A stretch of DNA of 64,000 nucleotides, taken from positions 434,001 to 498,000 of the forward strand of contig NZ_FNHE01000003.1 in the NCBI RefSeq assembly GCF_900103785.1. Direction: 5' to 3'. Below the pieces are notes generated by a model. It saw only the letters and a list, made by a program, of their open reading frames with translations, did no database searches and was not told the DNA's origin. Of the stretch, positions 1 to 8,627 are shown piece by piece (the first letter of the stretch is position 1; the number at the start of each line of letters is the position of its first letter). Source of the DNA: Geodermatophilus siccatus (GTDB taxonomy: Bacteria; Actinomycetota; Actinomycetes; Mycobacteriales; Geodermatophilaceae). The translations under genes were made by a program, and so were the position numbers.

Positions 1-749
1 ACCAGCGTGGGCATCCCGGAGGCCTGCGACCAGACCGCCGCCACCCCCGGACCGGCGGTGAGCCGCACCCGGCTGCCGTCGAGACCCGGCGGCACGGGCG
101 GCAGGGGCTCCCCGGTCGCCGCCGCGGCCTCGGCGGCCTCGGCGGCGGAGAAGGTGAAGACGCCGCTCAGCTCGCCGACCACCTGGTACGTCGGCTCGCC
201 CTCCACGCCCTCGGGCAGGGCGGACACCTCGGGGACGTCCAGCCCGCTCTCGGCGCGGGCGGTCGCGGCGTCGGGCACCGCGTGCGGACCGTCGTCCCCG
301 GTGAGCTCGACGTCGCCGTAGGCGGTCAGGTCCGGCAGCGCCACGAGGTCGGCGGTGCTGACCTCGAGCGGCGCGACCTGCTCGGTGCGGAAGATGGGCA
401 GCCAGTCGTTCGCCGCGGCGACACCGGCGCCGGAGAGGACGACGACGGAGGCGAGCACGGCCGCGGCCGGGCGGTGCAGCCACCCGCCGCGCCTGCGGGC
501 CGGCGCGGGTGCGGGCGTCGCGGCCCGGGCGGGCAGCGCCGACGACAGCCGCTGCCACGCGGCCGCGGGGTCGGGGTGCACGGCGTCGTCGGAGCGCAGC
601 GCGGCGCCCACGGCCGCGGCGTCCGCCCGCACGGCGGCCAGGCCGGCGAGGCAGACGGGGCAGTCGGCGACGTGCTGCCGGTCGGCGTCGGAGACCCCGG
701 CCGGCTCGTCGACCAGGCGGCGCAGCACGCCCTCAGTCGGATGACGCAT
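1..749 (-). CDS. Zinc-finger anti-sigma factor, partial (cut by left edge)
   Basis: Only the first 249 codons are visible. The ATG lies 17 nt inside the 3' end of the sigma gene, so the pair is probably translationally coupled. Residues 26-33 carry HxxxCxxC (H26, C30, C33), the zinc-binding motif of ZAS/zf-HC2 anti-sigma factors. A hydrophobic stretch near residues 95-113 looks like a single membrane span, followed by a region that would be extracytoplasmic. By family knowledge such proteins hold an ECF sigma factor inactive at the membrane until a signal releases it. The partner is the gene directly upstream. The signal cannot be read from the sequence, and the C-terminus is not in the window. 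Confidence 0.85.
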   Translation of the reverse strand, partial: MRHPTEGVLRRLVDEPAGVSDADRQHVADCPVCLAGLAAVRADAAAVGAALRSDDAVHPDPAAAWQRLSSALPARAATPAPAPARRRGGWLHRPAAAVLASVVVLSGAGVAAANDWLPIFRTEQVAPLEVSTADLVALPDLTAYGDVELTGDDGPHAVPDAATARAESGLDVPEVSALPEGVEGEPTYQVVGELSGVFTFSAAEAAEAAAATGEPLPPVPPGLDGSRVRLTAGPGVAAVWSQASGMPTL

Positions 750-1353
750 GGTGGTCCAGCTCCTTCCGCAGCGCGGACTCGGCGCGCCGCACGGTCGTGC
801 CGACGCTCCCGGGGGACAGGTCGAGGGCCGCCGCGACGTCGGCGTAGCCCATGCCGCTGTGCCGCAGCACGAGGGCCACGGCCTGCTTGCGGGGCAGCCG
901 GGCGAGCGCGGCCCGCACCCGGCGGCGTTCCTCGAGGGTCACGACGGCGTCGGCCACGTCGGGCGCGACGACGTCGTCCGCCGCGGCGGCGGTCTCCTCG
1001 CGGGACGCGCGGCGGCGTCCCGAGCGGAGCAGGTTCAGCGCGGTGTGGGCCGCGGCGACCGAGAGCCAGCCGCGGGCCTCGCCGGCCGGTACGGACGAGC
1101 GGGCGAAGGACAGGAACACGTCCTGGGCGACGTCCTCGGCGGAGTCCCGCGACCCGAGCACCCGGGCGGCCACGCCGACGACCCGCGGGTACTCCGCGCG
1201 GAACACCTCGCCGAGGTCGGCGCGCACGGGCCCGGAGGCCGCTCGGGGTACCGCTCCGCCGTCGGTCCCCCCGACCCGGCCCGTCGCACCCCGGTGGGCC
1301 GCGCCCGGGAGCGCCAGGACGGCCTCGGGTCGCGCGGATCGAACGAGCTCCAT
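733..1353 (-). CDS. ECF-type RNA polymerase sigma factor
   Basis: A 206-residue sigma-70 family protein. Region 2 (core binding and -10 recognition) spans about residues 49-115 and includes SRDSAEDVAQDVF. Region 4 (-35 recognition helix-turn-helix) spans about 141-195 and includes LPRKQAVALVLRHSGM and the HTH around DVAAALDLS. The ATG at 1353 was chosen because the longer open frame upstream reads through low-complexity intergenic sequence. The N-terminus before region 2 is longer than usual (about 48 residues), so a later start is possible. The gene ends inside the anti-sigma gene, the usual arrangement for a sigma/anti-sigma operon. Its target promoters are not identifiable here. Confidence 0.88.
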   Translation of the reverse strand: MELVRSARPEAVLALPGAAHRGATGRVGGTDGGAVPRAASGPVRADLGEVFRAEYPRVVGVAARVLGSRDSAEDVAQDVFLSFARSSVPAGEARGWLSVAAAHTALNLLRSGRRRASREETAAAADDVVAPDVADAVVTLEERRRVRAALARLPRKQAVALVLRHSGMGYADVAAALDLSPGSVGTTVRRAESALRKELDHHASSD

Positions 1354-1480
1354 GTCCCTACAGCACCGCCCGGAGCCCAGATGTGACACCCGTCGAGGAT
1401 GCCTGCCCATGGCCCCCTGCAGAGTCCCGCCGCGAGCCCGGTGACGTACGGGAACGGGGCCACCCTCCAAGGGACCCGCC

Positions 1481-1567
1481 GGCCCCGTCCCGGGTCCCGC
1501 CCTGAGCCGGCGAAGGGTGGGGAGGACGGGGTCCTTCTCCGGGGCGTGGGGGAAGGGTGGTCCTCGC
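1481..1567 (-). repeat. Stop-proximal hairpin repeat, copy A (half copy plus full copy)
   Basis: On the minus strand this begins right after the flavin-reductase stop codon: a half copy (1541-1567), then a full element (1481-1540). It opens AAGGACCCCGTCCTCCCC, has loop TTCGCCGGCTCAG, and closes GGGACGGGGCC, which pairs with the opening arm. It probably acts as the transcript-end hairpin of the gene before it. Confidence 0.75.
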
Positions 1568-2080
1568 TCAGGCCCGTCCGGCGGGCTGCCCGGTCGCGTC
1601 GACGTAGCGGCCCCGCAGCCGCACCAGCGGAGCGCCGCCCGGGGCCAGCACGGGGACGCCGGTGACCTCCAGCAGCGCCAGCACGTGGTCGCCGGCCTCG
1701 ACCAGCCGCTCCAGCCGGCAGTCCAGTGCCGCCAGACCGCCCTCGAGCAGGATCGCCCCGCTCCCCTCGGCGCGCCGCCAGGGCACCGACTCGAGCAGGT
1801 GGCGGGCGCTGGGCCGCCCGGCCGAGGAGAACCGGCTGGCCACGATGGCGTGCTCGGCGGCCAGCACGGTCAGCCCGCAGCTGCCCACCTCCTCGAGCAC
1901 CTCGGCCGGGTAGCCGCCCGCGGAGAGGCCGACGGCGACCAGCGGCGGCTGCGCCGACACGCTCATCACCGAGGAGACCGTGGTGCCGACGTCGTCGATG
2001 TCGTCGCGGACGGTCAGCAGGCACACCCCGGCGGCGTACTGGCGGAGGGCCTCGGCGAACGTGGCGGGGTCGACCGGCAT
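1568..2080 (-). CDS. Flavin reductase-like domain protein
   Basis: A 170-residue protein of the flavin reductase (FMN-binding split-barrel) family. These proteins reduce free FMN or FAD with NAD(P)H and often supply a two-component monooxygenase. The signature runs from the N-terminus: FAEALRQYAAGVCLLT, then VSSVMSVSAQPPLVAVGL (flavin phosphate-binding segment), and later SGAILLEGGLAALDCRLE. Length is typical. The start is the ATG at 2080, which begins MPVDPATF. No oxygenase partner is adjacent; the luciferase-like oxidoreductase 4 kb away is a possible but unproven partner. The gene is followed directly by repeat copy A. Confidence 0.85.
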   Translation of the reverse strand: MPVDPATFAEALRQYAAGVCLLTVRDDIDDVGTTVSSVMSVSAQPPLVAVGLSAGGYPAEVLEEVGSCGLTVLAAEHAIVASRFSSAGRPSARHLLESVPWRRAEGSGAILLEGGLAALDCRLERLVEAGDHVLALLEVTGVPVLAPGGAPLVRLRGRYVDATGQPAGRA

Positions 2081-2421
2081 GGCGGCCAGTCGACCACACC
2101 TCGCCGGCCCGGGAGCACGGACGCCGTGGACTCCTCGCCGACGGCCCGCAGCGGGCTGGTCCCGCACCCGCGGCGGACGCCGGCCTCGGCCGGCTGGGCT
2201 CGCTCGCCGAGGTCGAGGGCGCGCTGGAGGCCCTGGCCGAGTTACGCGCCCGCACCGAGTCACGCTCCTGCCCGGTGGTGCGCCCAGGGGAGCGCGCGCA
2301 GGTGCTGGTGACACCGTCGGCGCCGGCCCGCGGGGTCCCCGGTCCTCTCCTGGCGTGCCCTGAGCTCGCGAAGGGCTCGGGGAGGGGCCTTCTCCGAGCG
2401 GCGGAGGGCACGGGTCCTCCG
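2081..2421. other. Gap with no confident gene; holds repeat copy B
   Basis: The right part is repeat copy B. On the plus strand about 2158-2335 one frame reads like a short coding fragment rich in Leu, Ala and Glu (for example SLAEVEGALEALAELRAR) but has no start codon. It may be a gene remnant or chance. Nothing else is recognised. Confidence 0.4.
2355..2421 (-). repeat. Stop-proximal hairpin repeat, copy B (half copy plus full copy)
   Basis: Starts directly after the NUDIX stop codon on the minus strand. A half copy (GGACCCGTGCCCTCCGCC) is followed by AAGGCCCCTCCCCGAGCCC, the loop TTCGCGAGCTCA and a returning GGGC arm. It is more diverged than the other copies, but loop and position match. 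Confidence 0.6.
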
Positions 2422-2991
2422 TCACGCGCGGTCGAGCAGCAGCAGGCTGTAGGCGGCCAGGCTCGGCCCGTCGGTGAACCGGCCGTCGCGGACCATCGCC
2501 CGCAGCTCGGCCGCGCCGACGAAGGCCGACCGCATGTCGGCCTCGGTCGCCTCCCGCGCGGTCGGCCCCTGGGTCAGGTCGGTGGCCAGCCACACGTCGA
2601 ACTCCTGCGTGGACAGCCCCGGCGCGAGGTCCAGGTGCCCGAGGTGGCGCAGCGACCCGGCGCGCAGGCCGGTCTCCTCGGCCAGCTCGGCGCGGGCCAG
2701 CTCCTCGTCCGACCCGTCCGACCCCGCCGTCCAGGTGCCCTGCGGGAACTCCCAGGCCCGACGGCCGACCGGGTGGCGGAACTGCTCGACCAGCCAGAAG
2801 CCGTCGCGCTCGTACGGCAGCACGAGCGCGAAGTGGGGCTTCTCCACCACGCCGTAGACCCCGACGCTGCCGTCGGCGCGCTCCACCGCGTCCTCCCGCA
2901 CCCGGATCCACGGGTTGCGGTAGACCTCCCTGCTGCCCGTCGTCCGCACGGCGGCCAGCCTCTCAGGGCGGACGCGTGTGCGCCGGGTCAC
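2422..2991 (-). CDS. NUDIX hydrolase (ADP-ribose pyrophosphatase-like)
   Basis: A 189-residue NUDIX-fold protein expected to hydrolyse nucleoside-diphosphate-linked compounds such as ADP-ribose. The first half has the ADPRase-like pattern WIRVREDAV, FALVLPYERDGFWLVEQFRHP and AWEFPQGTW. The NUDIX helix reads ELARAELAEETGL. The glutamates that bind metal are kept, but the usual Arg of REUxEE is Ala here. The start ATG at 2991 lies only 17 nt from the GTG chosen for the divergent SGNH gene, so promoter elements must overlap the coding starts. Substrate is not predictable from sequence. Confidence 0.85.
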   Translation of the reverse strand: MTRRTRVRPERLAAVRTTGSREVYRNPWIRVREDAVERADGSVGVYGVVEKPHFALVLPYERDGFWLVEQFRHPVGRRAWEFPQGTWTAGSDGSDEELARAELAEETGLRAGSLRHLGHLDLAPGLSTQEFDVWLATDLTQGPTAREATEADMRSAFVGAAELRAMVRDGRFTDGPSLAAYSLLLLDRA

Positions 2992-3008
2992 CGTGCTGGA
3001 GTGGAGGC

Positions 3009-3803
3009 GTGCAGCTCGGACCCTCCCGCACCTCCTGGCGTCGCTACGTCGCCCTCGGCGACTCCTTCACCGAGGGGCTGGCCGACCCCGATCCGCAGCG
3101 CCCCGGCGAGTTCCGCGGCTGGGCCGACCGGCTGGCCGAGCACCTGGCGGTCGCGGCCGACGGCGAGGTGGAGTACGCCAACCTGGCCATCCGCGGCCGG
3201 CTGCTCGGCCAGGTGCTCGCCGAGCAGGTGCCGGTCGCGCTGGCCGCCGAGCCGGACCTGGTCAGCCTGGTCGCCGGCGGCAACGACCTGCTGCGCCCCG
3301 GCGCCGACCCCGACCGGCTGGTCGCCGACCTGGAGGACGCCGTCGCCCGCTTCCGCGCCGCAGGGGCCGACGTGCTGCTGGCGACGGGCGTGGACCCGCG
3401 GCAGACGCCGATCATCCGGCGCACCCGCGGGCGGGTGGCGGTGTTCAACACCTCGCTGTGGTCGGTCGCCAACCGGCACGGCGCCGTCGTCCTCGACCAG
3501 TGGGGCGCCGGGTGGGTGCAGGACTGGCGGATGTGGGACAGCGACCGCATCCACCTCACCGCCGAGGGCCACCGGCGGACGGCGCTGGCCGCCGCCACCG
3601 CGCTGGGCCTGCGGGTGGACGACGACTGGCGCACCCCGCTGCCGCCGCAGCCGCCGCGCGCGCTGCGGGCGGCGCTGGCCGAGGAGGCGGCGTGGGTGCG
3701 CGGGTTCGTCGCGCCGTGGATCGGCCGGCGGCTTCGCGGCCGGTCCTCGGGGGACGGCCGCGCCGCCAAGCGCCCGGTGCCGCTGGCGCTGCCACGCGGC
3801 TGA
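3009..3803 (+). CDS. SGNH/GDSL-family hydrolase
   Basis: A 264-residue SGNH hydrolase (esterase, lipase or acyl-ester hydrolase fold). Block I is GDSFTEG with nucleophile S19. Block III is GGND at 90-93. Block V is DRIH at 179-182, giving the catalytic Asp and His. No signal peptide is seen, so a cytoplasmic enzyme is likely. The GTG at 3009 keeps the gene clear of the divergent NUDIX start; the ATG at 2976 would overlap it and add eleven unconserved residues. The purine run GGAGG sits too close to the GTG for a standard ribosome site, so the start is uncertain. The C-terminus after about residue 215 is a basic tail. Confidence 0.85.
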   Translation: MQLGPSRTSWRRYVALGDSFTEGLADPDPQRPGEFRGWADRLAEHLAVAADGEVEYANLAIRGRLLGQVLAEQVPVALAAEPDLVSLVAGGNDLLRPGADPDRLVADLEDAVARFRAAGADVLLATGVDPRQTPIIRRTRGRVAVFNTSLWSVANRHGAVVLDQWGAGWVQDWRMWDSDRIHLTAEGHRRTALAAATALGLRVDDDWRTPLPPQPPRALRAALAEEAAWVRGFVAPWIGRRLRGRSSGDGRAAKRPVPLALPRG

Positions 3804-3863
3804 GAGAGGACCCCCTCGCCCCCCACCGCTCGCCAGCTCGCGGCGGGACCGTGCACGGGGGCC
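3804..3863 (+). repeat. Stop-proximal hairpin repeat, copy C
   Basis: Begins right after the SGNH stop codon and points the same way. Opening arm GAGGACCCCCTCGCCCCCC, inner stem plus loop CGCTCGCCAGCTCGCGGCG, closing arm TGCACGGGGGCC. It lies between converging genes. Confidence 0.8.
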
Positions 3864-3918
3864 ACCGGGTGCGGTGTCGAGGCGGAGGACACGAACCGGT
3901 CGTGCTCGGGGCGCGCCC

Positions 3919-5916
3919 CTAGTCCGTGTCGAGCCGGCGGTCCTCGGTGGGCAGGCCCTCGGCGATCAGCTCGTCGAGCGTCATCGCCCGGGTGGTCGGC
4001 GGCTTCGGGGCGGGCACCGGCGGCAGCCCGGAGGTGACGACCGCCTCGCCGTCCAGCACGTCCTGCACGGTGACCTCGCCGGGCGGCAGGGTGCCGGTCA
4101 GGTCGACGTCCCCGGTGCTGGGGACGGTGGCGGGCAGCGGCGCCGGCCGGCCGAAGGCGTAGCCCTGGGCCATCTCGCAGCCGTGCTCGCGCAGCCAGTC
4201 GGCCTGGTCGAGGTCCTCGATGCCCTCGGCGATGACCTGCAGGCCCATGCCCAGGCCCAGCTGCACCAGGCCCTGCACGAGCGCGGCGGTCGAGGGCTCG
4301 GTGACCACGTCGGCGACGAAGGAGCGGTCGATCTTGACCGTGTGGATGGGCAGCCGGTGCAGCGCGGTGATCGCCGAGTAGCCGGTGCCGAAGTCGTCGA
4401 GGGCGAGGGTGACGCCGGCGTCGGTGACCTCGGAGACCGCCTGCAGCGTGGCGTCGGCGGCGAACAGCGCCGTCGACTCGGTGATCTCCAGCTCCAGCCG
4501 CTCCGGCGGCAGGCCGGACTCGGCCAGCGCGTCGGTGACCAGCTCGGCGAAGCCCGGCTCGGCGAGGTGCCGCGCGGAGATGTTGACGTGCACCCGCAGG
4601 CCCGCCGGCCAGCCGGCGGCGTCGAAGCAGGCCTGGCGGAGCACCCAGGCACCCAGCCGGGAGGTGAGCCGGTTGTCCTCCGCGGCGGCGAGGAAGGCCC
4701 CCGGCGGCAGCAGCCCGCGAGTGGGGTGCTGCCAGCGGATGAGCGCCTCGTAGCCGAGCAGCGTCTCGTCGTGCAGCGACACGATCGGCTGGTAGAAGAG
4801 CCGCAGCTCGTCGGACTCCAGGGCGTTGCGCAGGTCGGCCTCCAGCTGCAGCTGGTCGACCTCGCTGTCGGACAGCCCGCCGTCGTGCACCTCGATGCGG
4901 GCGCGGCTGCCGTCGGTCTTGGCGCGGGCGAGCGCGGCGTGCGCCTGGCGCAGCAGGTCGTCGGGGGCGACGTCGGAGCCGAGTGTCAGGCCGACGCTGG
5001 CCGAGAGCACGATCTCGCGCTTGCCGATGAGGAAGGGGTCGTCGAGCACCGACAGCAGCCGGTCGGCCATGGTGCGCAGCCCGTCGAGGTCCTCGACGTC
5101 CTCGGCGAGGATGAGGAACTCGTCGCCGCCCAGCCGGACGGGGGTGTCCTCGGCGCGGGTGCTCCAGCGCAGCCGGTCGGCGACCTGGATGAGCAGCTGG
5201 TCGCCGGCCTCGTTGCCGAGGACGTCGTTGACCGCCTGGAACCGGTCGAGGTTGAGGTGGACCAGCCCGACCTGCAGCCCGCGGCGGCGGGACAGCGCGA
5301 GGGCGTGGTCGAGCCGGTCGTTGAGGGCCCGCCGGTTGGGCAGGCCGGTCAGCGGGTCGGTGAAGGCCCGCCGGACCAGGTCCTCCTCGGCGCGGCGGCG
5401 GTCGGTGACGTCGACCAGGCAGAGGACGACGAACTGCGGCGTCCCCGCGCTGGTGTGGACGACCTCGTGCGACTGGGTGGCCCACAGCTCCGTGCCGTCG
5501 GCGCGGCGCAGCCGTCGTTCGCCGTCGACGCGCAGCCACGGGTCCAGCGGGCCGTCGCCGCGGTCGGGCACCGGCGCCTCGTCGGGGTGGGCGAGCAGGT
5601 CGACGTGCCGGCCGACCATGTCCTCGGGCGTGCGGCCGGTCAGGGCGCACAGCGCGTCGTTGACGACGAGCAGGTGGCCGTCGAGGTCGACGAGGGCCTT
5701 GGGGATGGGCGCGGCGACGAACAGGGCGCGGAAGAGTTGTCCGCGGTCGGCCAGCAGGGTGTCGATCGCGCGGAGCCTCGAGCCGGCGGCAGCGCCGGCG
5801 GTCCCCTCCTGGGGACGCGACACGTCGGGGGCGCTCAGGTTCACCCGGACAGCCTGCGGGACCGGATCCCTCCAGGCCGGGAACCCGTGGACGGAGAGTC
5901 GTGGTCGATCGATCAC
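3919..5916 (-). CDS. PAS-GGDEF-EAL cyclic-di-GMP turnover protein
   Basis: A 665-residue signalling protein. A PAS sensor spans about residues 55-170. The GGDEF domain (about 180-345) has intact GGDEF at 263-267 and RAED at 254-257, exactly where the RxxD inhibitory site lies, so diguanylate cyclase activity and product inhibition are both plausible. The EAL domain (about 360-610) keeps EAL at 390-392, NISARH, ELEITES, DDFGTGYS, KIDRSF, EGIE and the final QGYAFGRP, so phosphodiesterase activity is plausible too. No membrane span is seen. The start is the GTG at 5916; another in-frame GTG at 5844 could be used instead. The gene is divergent from the luciferase-like gene. Confidence 0.92.
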   Translation of the reverse strand: MIDRPRLSVHGFPAWRDPVPQAVRVNLSAPDVSRPQEGTAGAAAGSRLRAIDTLLADRGQLFRALFVAAPIPKALVDLDGHLLVVNDALCALTGRTPEDMVGRHVDLLAHPDEAPVPDRGDGPLDPWLRVDGERRLRRADGTELWATQSHEVVHTSAGTPQFVVLCLVDVTDRRRAEEDLVRRAFTDPLTGLPNRRALNDRLDHALALSRRRGLQVGLVHLNLDRFQAVNDVLGNEAGDQLLIQVADRLRWSTRAEDTPVRLGGDEFLILAEDVEDLDGLRTMADRLLSVLDDPFLIGKREIVLSASVGLTLGSDVAPDDLLRQAHAALARAKTDGSRARIEVHDGGLSDSEVDQLQLEADLRNALESDELRLFYQPIVSLHDETLLGYEALIRWQHPTRGLLPPGAFLAAAEDNRLTSRLGAWVLRQACFDAAGWPAGLRVHVNISARHLAEPGFAELVTDALAESGLPPERLELEITESTALFAADATLQAVSEVTDAGVTLALDDFGTGYSAITALHRLPIHTVKIDRSFVADVVTEPSTAALVQGLVQLGLGMGLQVIAEGIEDLDQADWLREHGCEMAQGYAFGRPAPLPATVPSTGDVDLTGTLPPGEVTVQDVLDGEAVVTSGLPPVPAPKPPTTRAMTLDELIAEGLPTEDRRLDTD

Positions 5917-6060
5917 ACACCGTCACATCCTGTGCCCGGTGTGGCAGGTGGGTCTGCTGGGGCGCCTCAGGACCCCCGCCGGGGTGGGACCGCCCGCCGT
6001 CGGGAACAGCCGCGGGGTTCCGGGTGCTCGACCGCAGCAGAGCGACGAGAGGTGAGGGTG

Positions 6061-7098
6061 ATGGAGAAGCGGATCGGGTTCCTGTCCTTCGGGCACTGGC
6101 AGCCGATCCCGGGCTCGCAGGTGCGGACCGGGCGGGACGCGCTCGTGCAGAGCGTGGAGCTCGCGGTCGCGGCCGAGGAGGTCGGGCTCGACGGCGCCTA
6201 TGTGCGGGTGCACCACTTCGCCCGGCAGCTGGCCTCGCCGTTCCCCCTGCTGGCCGCCATGGCCGCGCGCACCCGCCGGATCGAGGTCGGCACCGGTGTG
6301 GTCGACATGCGCTACGAGAACCCGATGTACATGGCCGAGGAGGCGGCGGCGACCGACCTGCTCAGCGACGGCCGGCTGCAGCTCGGCGTCAGCCGGGGGT
6401 CACCCGAGACGGCGCTGCGCGGCTCCGAGGCCTTCGGCTACGTGCCGCCGGACGGATCGACGGACGCCGACCTCGCCCGGCAGAAGACCGCGCTGTTCCT
6501 GGCGGCGGTCCGGGGTGAGCGGCTGGTCGACGCCGACCCGCGGATGACCGGCGGCATGCCCGGCAAGCTGGCGGTCCAGCCGCAGTCGCCGGGCCTGGCC
6601 GAGCGCATCTGGTGGGGCGCGGGCACGCGGGCCACGGGGGAGTGGGCCGCGCGTCAGGGGCTGAACCTGATGAGCTCCACGCTGCTCAGCGAGGACACCG
6701 GCGTCCCCTTCGACGAGCTGCAGGCCGACCAGATCGCCCGCTACCGCGCCGCCTGGGCCGAGGCCGGCTGGGAGCGGACGCCGCGGGTGTCGGTGAGCCG
6801 CAGCGTCCTGCCCGTCACCAGCGACCTCGACCGGCAGTACTTCGGCGAGCGCTCGGGGGAGGACCAGGTGGGCCTGCTCGAGGGCGTGCGCGCCCGCTTC
6901 GGCAAGAGCTACGTCGGCGAGCCCGACCAGCTGGCCGAGGAGCTGGCGAAGGACGCCGCCGTCCGCGAGGCCGACACCCTGCTGCTGACCGTGCCCAACA
7001 TGCTCGGCGTCGAGTACAACGCCCGGCTGCTGGGGACGATCGCCCGCCACGTCGCCCCGGCCATCGGCTGGGTGCACCCGGACCAGCGCGGCCGCTGA
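6061..7098 (+). CDS. Luciferase-like (LLM class) flavin-dependent oxidoreductase
   Basis: A 345-residue bacterial luciferase-like monooxygenase (TIM-barrel, using reduced FMN or F420). The N-terminus MEKRIGFLSFGHW, then GAYVRVHHFARQLASPF, MAARTRRIEVGTGVVDMRY and LSDGRLQLGVSRGSP are family features; the last carries the usual GRLxLGVxRG turn. The ATG at 6061 follows GAGAGGTGAGGGTG, a workable ribosome site. A far longer open frame extends upstream but is only GC-rich read-through. The substrate is unknown. A flavin reductase gene 4 kb away could in principle supply reduced flavin. Confidence 0.88.
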   Translation: MEKRIGFLSFGHWQPIPGSQVRTGRDALVQSVELAVAAEEVGLDGAYVRVHHFARQLASPFPLLAAMAARTRRIEVGTGVVDMRYENPMYMAEEAAATDLLSDGRLQLGVSRGSPETALRGSEAFGYVPPDGSTDADLARQKTALFLAAVRGERLVDADPRMTGGMPGKLAVQPQSPGLAERIWWGAGTRATGEWAARQGLNLMSSTLLSEDTGVPFDELQADQIARYRAAWAEAGWERTPRVSVSRSVLPVTSDLDRQYFGERSGEDQVGLLEGVRARFGKSYVGEPDQLAEELAKDAAVREADTLLLTVPNMLGVEYNARLLGTIARHVAPAIGWVHPDQRGR

Positions 7099-7177
7099 CC
7101 CGGGGGCGTCACCTGGACGGGTGGCGCCCGGACGCCGGGAAGGGCCGCGGCGCGGTCCACGGGTGGTGCTGCGGCCG

Positions 7178-7816
7178 ATGCCCGACGACCAGCCTCTGCC
7201 CCGCGACGCCGACGCCCGCTGGGCGGAGGCGCAGGCACTGCTCTCCGGTGGCCCGGACGCGGCTGCGGAGCAGCGGCTGCGCCGGACGCTCCGTCGGCGG
7301 GTGCTCGCCGTGCTCGGTGCCACCCTCGGCGCGGGCGTCCTGGTGTGGCTGGTCGTGCTGCTCGCAGCCGACGGTGGCGAGAGCTCCTCGCCCGGCGTCC
7401 CGCTGCGGCAGGTGGTCACCGGCTTCGCGCTCGCCACGGTCGGGCTCGTGGTGGCGGGCGTCGCCGTGGTGCGGCAGGTGCGCGCCGTGCGCCGCCGGCG
7501 GGTGCGGAACGGGCCGCTGTTCGTCCTCGCGGTGTCCCAGCGTCGCGAGCTGCTGGCGCAGGTCCGGGGACGGGTGCCCGTCGACCCGGCGCGGGTGGGG
7601 CTCGCCCGCCGGACGGCCGAGGACCTGCAGCACCAGCGGCACACCGTCTGGACCAACGTGGGACCGTCGGTGCTGTGGACGGGCCTGGCGGTGGCCCTGC
7701 CGAGCTGGTGGCGGGTGACCGCGGCCGCCGCCTACCTGCTGCTGACCGTGGTGGCCGGAGGTCTGGCGCAGCGCGGTGCCCGGAGTGCACAGACCTTCCT
7801 CGTCGCGCACCGCTGA
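7178..7816 (+). CDS. Membrane protein of unknown function
   Basis: A 212-residue protein I do not recognise. After an Arg-rich N-terminal segment (about residues 1-55) there are hydrophobic spans near 52-72 and 86-107, a basic loop (RQVRAVRRRRVRNG) and another hydrophobic pair near 160-200 containing SWWRVTAAAAYLLLTVV. This suggests three or four membrane segments with a positively charged cytoplasmic loop. The start ATG at 7178 was preferred; a GTG at 7163 is in the same frame. The gene follows the oxidoreductase in the same direction after an 80-nt gap. Confidence 0.65.
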   Translation: MPDDQPLPRDADARWAEAQALLSGGPDAAAEQRLRRTLRRRVLAVLGATLGAGVLVWLVVLLAADGGESSSPGVPLRQVVTGFALATVGLVVAGVAVVRQVRAVRRRRVRNGPLFVLAVSQRRELLAQVRGRVPVDPARVGLARRTAEDLQHQRHTVWTNVGPSVLWTGLAVALPSWWRVTAAAAYLLLTVVAGGLAQRGARSAQTFLVAHR

Positions 7817-8030
7817 CCGGGCCGGGTCGGCGCGACCGCTGGTGGTCCGGCCGTTCCCGGTTCGTTCGACCCTGGTGTCCCGCACCCGACCGCGCTCCGA
7901 TGGGGGACGGCTCCGGAGTCGACCGCGGAGCGAGCGCCACGAGAGGAGCTCGCGACGGGGGCCGCGCCGCTGACCGAGGTGCGCAACGTGGCGCCGCACC
8001 AGGCTGCGCCCGATCGAGGGGGTCGATGAC

Positions 8031-8627
8031 GTGAGCGCCACGCTGCGGAGAACGGCACTGGTCCTGTTCGTCGTCGCAGGCGCGCCGGTGGCAGCGGCGA
8101 CTGCAGCCACCGCGGCGCCCGCCGCGACCGACGAGCCGACGACGCTGCAGGTCGAGGGCACGCAGACCCAGGTCAGCCCCGAGCTGTACGAGAGTCGCGG
8201 CGGGCTGCTGGGTGACTTCTGGATCCTCTCGTTCGATCCGCTGTACGAGTCCGACTCCCTGGTGATCGGAACGGGCAGCGAGCGGTTCGTGGGCTGCGTC
8301 GACGTGGACCTCGACGAGGCGTGTGGCGCGGGCGAGCCGTCCGGGGAGCTGTCGTTCGACTACGTCCAGTGGGCGACGTTCGACCCGTCCACGGGAGCGC
8401 TGATCGAGGGCAACTGCACCCACCCGATCACGGGCGGGACCGACGGCTTCCAGGGCGCTCGGGGGCTCGTCACGATGCACGACGTCGTGGAGAACGGCGA
8501 GGTCCTGACCACGTACGAAGGGACCGTCGTGCTGGACGCGGTGCCGGCGGCTGCACCCGCGGCCCGGGGGACGGCCCCTCAGGCGCTCGCCGCCGGCGCC
8601 CCGGCGAGCAGCCGAGGACACTGCTAG
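8031..8627 (+). CDS. Secreted protein, possibly AOC/dirigent-like barrel
   Basis: A 198-residue protein with an N-terminal signal peptide (basic start, hydrophobic core LVLFVVAGAPVAAATAA, Ala-rich cleavage region near residue 30). The mature part has two cysteines (in FVGCVDVDLDEACGAG) and another in GNCTHPITGGTDGFQGARG. The last segment followed by YEGTVVL resembles the GGTGxFxGARG turn of allene-oxide-cyclase/dirigent-like beta barrels; this is only a weak family hint. The C-terminal 30 residues are Ala-rich and end GHC. The start is the GTG at 8031. Function is unknown. Confidence 0.6.
   Translation: MSATLRRTALVLFVVAGAPVAAATAATAAPAATDEPTTLQVEGTQTQVSPELYESRGGLLGDFWILSFDPLYESDSLVIGTGSERFVGCVDVDLDEACGAGEPSGELSFDYVQWATFDPSTGALIEGNCTHPITGGTDGFQGARGLVTMHDVVENGEVLTTYEGTVVLDAVPAAAPAARGTAPQALAAGAPASSRGHC

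Noticed and set aside
2158-2335. Leu/Ala/Glu-rich plus-strand frame
   Set aside because: Coding-like composition but no start codon and no recognisable family; kept only as a note in the gap.
1726-6060. Very long plus-strand open frame reading into the luciferase-like gene
   Set aside because: Only the last 345 codons (from 6061) resemble a protein; the rest is antisense to NUDIX and GGDEF-EAL genes and is a product of high GC.
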